A DNA stretch of 18,125 nucleotides, from contig DAOTWP010000109.1 in assembly GCA_034435675.1 (NCBI GenBank), positions 1 through 18,125 of the forward strand, in the 5' to 3' direction. Source of the stretch: DAOTWP01 sp034435675 (GTDB lineage: Bacteria; Chloroflexota; Anaerolineae; Aggregatilineales; Phototrophicaceae). The position numbers and the translations under genes were made by a program. This document shows, in pieces, positions 14,214-18,125 of this stretch. The notes under the pieces were generated by a model. It made no database searches. It saw only the letters and a list, made by a program, of their open reading frames with translations, and was not told the origin of the DNA. The number at the start of each line of letters is the position of its first letter. The stretch's first letter is position 1.

Positions 14214-14446
14214 GAGGCAGCTTCTCCTGCTGGCAGCAGTGCCAGAGCATGCACCGGGCACATCGCCACACAGCGATCACAGGCGGTGCAGGTTTGCTGG
14301 TCTACGGTCAGCCGCAGGTCGCGCAGGAACAGCGCATCGGGCGGGCATACAGCGACGCACGCCCCACAGGAATAACATAAATCCGCGTCAATGTGCAGCA
14401 GCAGATTCGGTTTTGTACCCGTCCGGGGCGAACGAAGAGAAAACAT
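14210..14446 (-). CDS. Ferredoxin with two [4Fe-4S] clusters
   Basis: A 78-residue 2[4Fe-4S] ferredoxin with C-Y-S-C-G-A-C-V-A-V-C-P and C-T-A-C-D-R-C-V-A-M-C-P, both full C-x2-C-x2-C-x3-C-P cluster motifs. A basic N-terminal tail of about 20 residues (R-S-P-R-T-G-T-K) precedes the fold. ATG at 14446 is chosen because AAGGGAG (14453-14459) sits six bases before it; ATG at 14470 and TTG at 14482 in the same frame have no such site and approach the -10 element. Its stop overlaps the start of the geranylgeranyl reductase-like gene, which it probably supplies with electrons. Confidence 0.9.
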   Translation of the reverse strand: MFSLRSPRTGTKPNLLLHIDADLCYSCGACVAVCPPDALFLRDLRLTVDQQTCTACDRCVAMCPVHALALLPAGEAAS

Positions 14447-14483
14447 TTCTCGCTCCCTTAATAAAACCATATGGATCAGCAAA

Positions 14484-14513
14484 ATTATAGCCTGAAGCGC
14501 CCCGCGCAGGCAA
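14484..14513 (-). promoter_or_regulatory. Promoter of the ferredoxin-reductase operon
   Basis: Minus-strand perfect -10 TATAAT (14484-14489) with a partial -35 TTGCCT (14508-14513) at 18 bases. It lies about 38 bases before the ferredoxin start. Confidence 0.55.
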
Positions 14514-14641
14514 CCAGCAGTGCTGCGGCTTGATCGCGACCCCCGGCACCTGCCTCAACCCGCCGCTTGCCCTACGCTGCCAGCGGCACAGTGCAGCCTT
14601 GCGCAGGGGCATAGCGCGGGGGCACAGCGGCGAATCTCAGC

Positions 14642-14661
14642 ACAGTGTATAATCACACTGT
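14642..14661 (+). promoter_or_regulatory. -10 element embedded in a palindrome before the PA14 protein gene
   Basis: ACAGTGT-ATAATC-ACACTGT is a 7-bp inverted repeat with a 6-base spacer. It overlaps a perfect TATAAT (14648-14653), about 81 bases before the start codon. CTCA (14636-14639) and TGAG (14662-14665) further out hint at a longer dyad. There is no good -35 at 14625-14630, so the promoter may need an activator or be blocked by a bound repressor. Confidence 0.5.
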
Positions 14662-14734
14662 TGAGATGTGCTGCCCATTGGGGCAGGGGCATCACGAGTC
14701 CTTATCACAGGATGCTAGAAAGGATACAGGTAAG

Positions 14735-15838
14735 ATGAGCAAGCACCGCATCATCACGCGACTTATCGGCGGTCTGCTGCTCGGCGTGTTGTGCCTGCTG
14801 GCGGGAACGCTGAGCTTTGGCACTGCCAGCGCGCAGGGCAATTTTGGCAGCAACTGGACCGGCGAATACTTTAATAACGCCAATTTTACCGGTTCGCCTG
14901 CTTTTACCCGCATTGACTCTGCGATCAACTTCAATTACGGGCAGAACAGCCCGATTCCCGGCACGATTGGGGTGGACAACTTCTCAATCCGCTGGACCAG
15001 CGTACAGACCTTTACGGCAGGCACGTATGAGTTTGTTGGCACGGCGGATGACGGCATTCGCGTGTATCTGGACAATGTGCTGATTATTGACGCCTTCCTC
15101 GGCGGACCCGCGCGCACGACAATTGCGACGGTGTCCGTGCCGGAAGGTCCGCGCACGCTCCGCGTGGAATACTACGAAGTCAGCCTCGAAGCCTCGGTGC
15201 AGTTCTTCTGGCGGCTGCCCGGCAGTGCCACCGCCATACCCGGCACGCCCGGTACGCCCAGCGGACCCACCGCTACCGCCGGACCGACCGGTACCCCCGC
15301 GCCCACCGCGCTGCCCGCCATTCCGCCCGGCTCAATCACTGCCACAGTGATTCGCGCGCAGGTGCTCAATGTGCGCGATGCGGCGTCGCTGGGCGGTAAT
15401 GTGATCGGCACCATCCGGCGCGGGCAGACCTATGCCGTGATTGGGCGCAACGAACGCGCCACCTGGTTCCTGCTGCAACTGGCGGGGTATCAGGGCTGGG
15501 CATGGGGCTATTATCTGTTCATTGACGGCAACGAGTTCAGCGCGCCGGTGGTCAGTTCCGCCGTGACGCTGGGCGCAAACCCGCAGCCCGCGCCGCCGAG
15601 TACCGGGGTTGTCGGGCAAAGCACCGCCGCGCTCAAGCTGCGCGCCGGTCCCAGCGTTTACACCGAGCAGATTGGGCGTATCCCGTGGGGCGCGCTGCTG
15701 CCGATTGTCGGACGTTCGGTGGATGGCGGCTGGTATCTGGTGACATGGGAGAACACCAACGGCTGGGTTTTTGGTGGCTATGTACGCATCCGTGAAGGCA
15801 ATCTCAACAATGTCCCGGTTGTCCAACCCGGACCCTGA
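14735..15838 (+). CDS. Secreted PA14-like domain protein with two bacterial SH3 domains
   Basis: A 367-residue exported protein. The signal peptide has basic residues (S-K-H-R…R), a hydrophobic core (10-28) and a likely A-S-A cleavage at 31-33. A PA14-like beta domain covers about 40-160 (W-T-G-E-Y-F-N, I-R-W-T, F-V-G-T-A-D-D-G-I-R-V-Y-L-D, V-E-Y-Y-E…F-F-W), typical of carbohydrate-binding modules. A Pro/Thr/Gly linker (165-200) leads to SH3b domain 1 (about 203-262, L-N-V-R-D-A-A-S-L…W-A-W-G-Y-Y-L) and SH3b domain 2 (about 297-352, L-K-L-R-A-G-P-S…G-W-V-F-G-G-Y-V), which usually bind cell-wall material. There is no catalytic domain, so an envelope-binding role is inferred. ATG at 14735 is chosen because the signal peptide begins there; AAGGA lies about ten bases upstream. 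It overlaps the DUF2071 gene by 29 bases. Confidence 0.88.
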   Translation: MSKHRIITRLIGGLLLGVLCLLAGTLSFGTASAQGNFGSNWTGEYFNNANFTGSPAFTRIDSAINFNYGQNSPIPGTIGVDNFSIRWTSVQTFTAGTYEFVGTADDGIRVYLDNVLIIDAFLGGPARTTIATVSVPEGPRTLRVEYYEVSLEASVQFFWRLPGSATAIPGTPGTPSGPTATAGPTGTPAPTALPAIPPGSITATVIRAQVLNVRDAASLGGNVIGTIRRGQTYAVIGRNERATWFLLQLAGYQGWAWGYYLFIDGNEFSAPVVSSAVTLGANPQPAPPSTGVVGQSTAALKLRAGPSVYTEQIGRIPWGALLPIVGRSVDGGWYLVTWENTNGWVFGGYVRIREGNLNNVPVVQPGP

Positions 15839-16625
15839 CCCTACCCTGGCGGGCGGGGCGCTGCTCAGGTACACGCGCCACCGCCCCTGGGAACCGCCGC
15901 ATGCACCCTGGGTAATGGCGCAGACGTGGGAGCATCTGCTGTTTGCCCACTGGGCGCTTCCGGCTGCCAGCGTGCGGGCGCTGCTGCCGCAGACGGTGAA
16001 GCTCGACCTGTTTCACGGGCAGGCGTATGTTGGTGTTGTGCCGTTCCTGATGCGCAATGTGCGCCCGCGCGGGGTGCCTGCGCTGCCGCTGCTCGCGGCA
16101 TTTATGGAACTCAACGTGCGCACCTACGTCGTCGCTGAGGACAAGCCCGGCGTGTGGTTCTTCAGCCTGGATGCGTCGCAGCGCCTTGCCGTGGAAGTCG
16201 CCCGGCGGGCGTTTTTGCTGCCCTATTACAACGCGGCGATGCATGTGCGCCTGCGTGGGGAGGGCGTTTTCTACCGCAGCCGCCGCACCGACCCGCGCGG
16301 CAGCCCCGCAGCGTTCGCTGCCGCCTATGCCCCCACATCAGAGCCGTTCCGGGCGCTGGCGGGCACGCTGGAACACTGGCTGACCGAACGCTACGCGCTG
16401 TACTGCGCCGACCGCCGCGGCGAGCTGTACTGCGGCGAAATCCACCACCTGCCCTGGTCCTTGCAAACCGCCGAGGCAGACATTCAGACCAACACAATGG
16501 CACAGGCAGCGGGCATCGCTTTGCCGGATACGCCGCCGCTGCTGCATTATGCGCGCCGGATCAATATGATTAACTGGTATCTGCGCCGCGCCTATGCGGT
16601 CATCCCGCGCGCCGTGCCCGCCTGA
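15810..16625 (+). CDS. DUF2071 (YqjF-like) protein
   Basis: A 271-residue protein of the DUF2071 family. It shows the family opening P-W-V-M-A-Q-T-W-E-H-L-L-F-A-H-W-A-L-P, then V-G-V-V-P-F-L-M-R-N-V-R-P-R-G-V-P, then E-L-N-V-R-T-Y-V (near 100-107), G-V-W-F-F-S-L-D-A and P-Y-Y-N-A-A-M. The family resembles an acetoacetate decarboxylase-like beta fold, but its reaction is unknown. ATG at 15810 gives an N-terminus of usual length and overlaps the upstream coding region by 29 bases; the site upstream (GAAGG at 15793-15797) is distant, and ATG at 15915 would cut into the conserved start. It is probably co-transcribed with the PA14 gene. Its last 26 bases overlap the convergent YfhO-type gene. Confidence 0.87.
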   Translation: MSRLSNPDPDPTLAGGALLRYTRHRPWEPPHAPWVMAQTWEHLLFAHWALPAASVRALLPQTVKLDLFHGQAYVGVVPFLMRNVRPRGVPALPLLAAFMELNVRTYVVAEDKPGVWFFSLDASQRLAVEVARRAFLLPYYNAAMHVRLRGEGVFYRSRRTDPRGSPAAFAAAYAPTSEPFRALAGTLEHWLTERYALYCADRRGELYCGEIHHLPWSLQTAEADIQTNTMAQAAGIALPDTPPLLHYARRINMINWYLRRAYAVIPRAVPA

Positions 16626-18125
16626 CCGCTGCCGCCAGCAGCCCAACACCGAGCAGCAGCCACAACCCGCCCCCGGCAAGCAGCAGCCCCGGATACCACC
16701 AGGGCGCATAGACAAACGCCACGCGGCTTGCCCCTGCCGGAATCTGCACGGCGCGGAACATGATGTCTGCCCGGTAGATCGGCGCGGGTGCCGCGTTGAC
16801 CGTCGCCTGCCAGCCGGGGAAATAAGCATCCGCCAGCAGCAGCCAGCCCGGCTCGGCGCTGGCGACCTCGACCACCACCTGCCCCGGCGCATACTCCACG
16901 ACTGCCGCCGTTCCCTGCGGCGCTGCGCCATCCAGCACGCGGTTTGCGCCCGCGCCTGCCAGCACTACCGTGCGCGCCGGGTCAAAATTCGCGCCGCGCA
17001 GCACACCAAGCGCGATCTCGTCGCCCGCGTCATCCGGCGGCACGAACTGCCAGTCATAGAGCAGCAGCGCGCGGGGCAGTGGGGCACGCCTGCGGTAGAG
17101 CTTGATGTCGCTGGAGAGGGCGCGCTGCCAGTCGTTGTTGGGCACCAGTTCGACAAAATCGCCCGTGCGTGTGTCTACCAGCGTGATCGCGTGGATCGTC
17201 AGCGGGTTGTAGCTGTCAATCGTCAGACTCACCGGCGTCAGCGGCTCGTCCAGCGGCAGCCGCGCCAGCAGCATGCCATCCGGCGTGGCTTCGCCCGTGC
17301 CGAGCCGCACCGCCTGCGCAGTGCCCGCAGTATCGGTCAGCGTCAGGGTGGGGGTTGCCTGTGGGGCTGCCTGTTCCGCACTGTAAAGCAGGTGTACGGC
17401 GGTGGTTTCAAACACCGGCAGCGCGTCCAGCGTTACGCTGCTGCGCATGGGCAGATGCAGCGGGAACTGCGGGTCATAGGCAACGCCATCAACCCAGCGC
17501 GTATAGGTCTTGTCGGTAATCAGGAATTCCACGCCCATCAGGTCCAGCCAGCGCTGTTCCGGCAGGCACGCCCCCTGGCACTGCTCCAGCGCAAGCGTTT
17601 CCTGCAGCCGACCATCAGGCGGGGCGTCCACACCGGGCGGCAGCAGCAGCGCGCTGAAGGTCGTGTAATAGCGCGTGGGCAGCAGCCCGCCGCCGAAGCC
17701 GTCCACGCTGGGCAGCCCCCAGGCAAGCGGCAGATTCGGCGCGAGGGTTTCCTGCCGTTTGATCGCCACCAGCGCGTAGCGAATTTGCAGGTCGTTCATG
17801 CCCCAGCGCCGGTAACGCGCCAGCAGCGCCGCGCTGTCGCCGGGGTCGAATTGCAGCGGCGTGATGCTCAGCATGCGCCCTGGCACAGGTTGCTCAGCCG
17901 TGTAGACGCTTAGCTGGCTGCTGGTGAAGCGCGCCGATGCATAGACCTCTGGCGGCACAAGCGTGTTAAACGGCAGCGCACCGGACGCGAGCAATAATTC
18001 CACCAGCGCCGCGCCGACCAGCACAGGGATGGCGTGCTTTATCCGTAAGAATTGGATGAACCGCAAAGGCGCAATGGTCGCAAAGGCATGTAATTCAGGC
18101 GCGTCAGGTTGTGAGGTGGCATCTT
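16600..18125 (-). CDS. YfhO-type membrane protein, 5' end outside the window
   Basis: The frame is open to the right edge with no stop, and the first possible start (TTG at 18066) has no ribosome site, so the gene almost surely begins beyond the window. The visible 500 or so residues hold one membrane helix (near A-I-P-V-L-V-G-A-A-L-V-E-L-L-L-A-S), a long extracytoplasmic region, then the C-terminal YfhO signature: L-L-L-A-D-A-Y-F-P-G-W-Q-A-T-V-N, I-Y-R-A-D-I-M-F-R-A-V-Q-I-P-A-G, F-V-Y-A-P-W-W-Y-P-G, a final helix and a basic R-R-A-R-R-A-G tail. YfhO proteins are large GT-C-type membrane proteins linked to glycosylation of envelope polymers; the multi-spanning catalytic half would be upstream. 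The 3' end overlaps the DUF2071 gene by 26 bases. Confidence 0.85.
   Translation of the reverse strand, partial: DATSQPDAPELHAFATIAPLRFIQFLRIKHAIPVLVGAALVELLLASGALPFNTLVPPEVYASARFTSSQLSVYTAEQPVPGRMLSITPLQFDPGDSAALLARYRRWGMNDLQIRYALVAIKRQETLAPNLPLAWGLPSVDGFGGGLLPTRYYTTFSALLLPPGVDAPPDGRLQETLALEQCQGACLPEQRWLDLMGVEFLITDKTYTRWVDGVAYDPQFPLHLPMRSSVTLDALPVFETTAVHLLYSAEQAAPQATPTLTLTDTAGTAQAVRLGTGEATPDGMLLARLPLDEPLTPVSLTIDSYNPLTIHAITLVDTRTGDFVELVPNNDWQRALSSDIKLYRRRAPLPRALLLYDWQFVPPDDAGDEIALGVLRGANFDPARTVVLAGAGANRVLDGAAPQGTAAVVEYAPGQVVVEVASAEPGWLLLADAYFPGWQATVNAAPAPIYRADIMFRAVQIPAGASRVAFVYAPWWYPGLLLAGGGLWLLLGVGLLAAAVRRARRAG

Noticed and set aside
14487..14640. Possible small RNA or tRNA in the divergent intergenic region
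   Set aside because: No cloverleaf, T-loop motif or terminator pattern; only promoter-like elements are visible.
16594..17913. Plus-strand frame of 439 codons
   Set aside because: Antisense to the YfhO-type gene and without domain signals.

Overview
The window is a GC-rich stretch of a bacterial chromosome. The mix of genes points to Chloroflexota, probably Anaerolineae-like: a YfhO-type protein, a DUF2071 protein, a secreted PA14 plus twin SH3 protein, a C-W-x-G-I-x-P-G-V-T-T secreted protein, and a ferredoxin-linked geranylgeranyl-reductase homologue. This rests on recognised families, not on a marker gene. No rRNA, tRNA, CRISPR array or transposase is visible. No gene-free stretch exceeds 300 bases; the longest, about 14447-14734, holds two divergent promoter candidates.

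Left part (1-4860). The window opens inside a membrane glycosyltransferase-like gene. A two-gene unit follows: a soluble PAS histidine kinase and a Ser/Thr-kinase-fold protein whose catalytic residues are all substituted (a probable pseudokinase). Next is an AT-rich gene for a small secreted protein. It sits in a 750-bp segment bounded by a perfect 24-bp direct repeat that supplies the stop codon of both this gene and the pseudokinase. A polyprenol-phosphate mannose synthase-like glycosyltransferase lies on the minus strand.

Middle part (4860-10870). An AAA/ABC-type ATPase is followed by a TOPRIM protein, a split OLD-nuclease-like pair that may be a defence module. The TOPRIM frame has no normal start codon upstream of its catalytic Glu, which suggests a one-base lesion in a C tract at 6197-6200. 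Then comes a minus-strand TetR regulon: tetR and a methyltransferase, ending at an intrinsic terminator, followed by a TspO-like gene, an ABC-2 permease and a short-chain dehydrogenase. The same 20-bp operator-like motif lies before tetR and before the TspO-like gene, so the regulator probably controls both units.

Right part (10970-18125). A 625-residue membrane protein of unknown function has a soluble C-terminal half with a helix-hairpin-helix-like stretch. A ferredoxin and a geranylgeranyl-reductase-family flavoprotein overlap by four bases. Divergent from them are the PA14-SH3-SH3 protein and a DUF2071 protein whose reading frames overlap. The last gene, a YfhO-type membrane protein, runs off the right edge with its multi-spanning N-terminal part missing. 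The partial glycosyltransferase, the mannose synthase and the YfhO protein together suggest polyprenol-phosphate-dependent glycosylation of envelope components.
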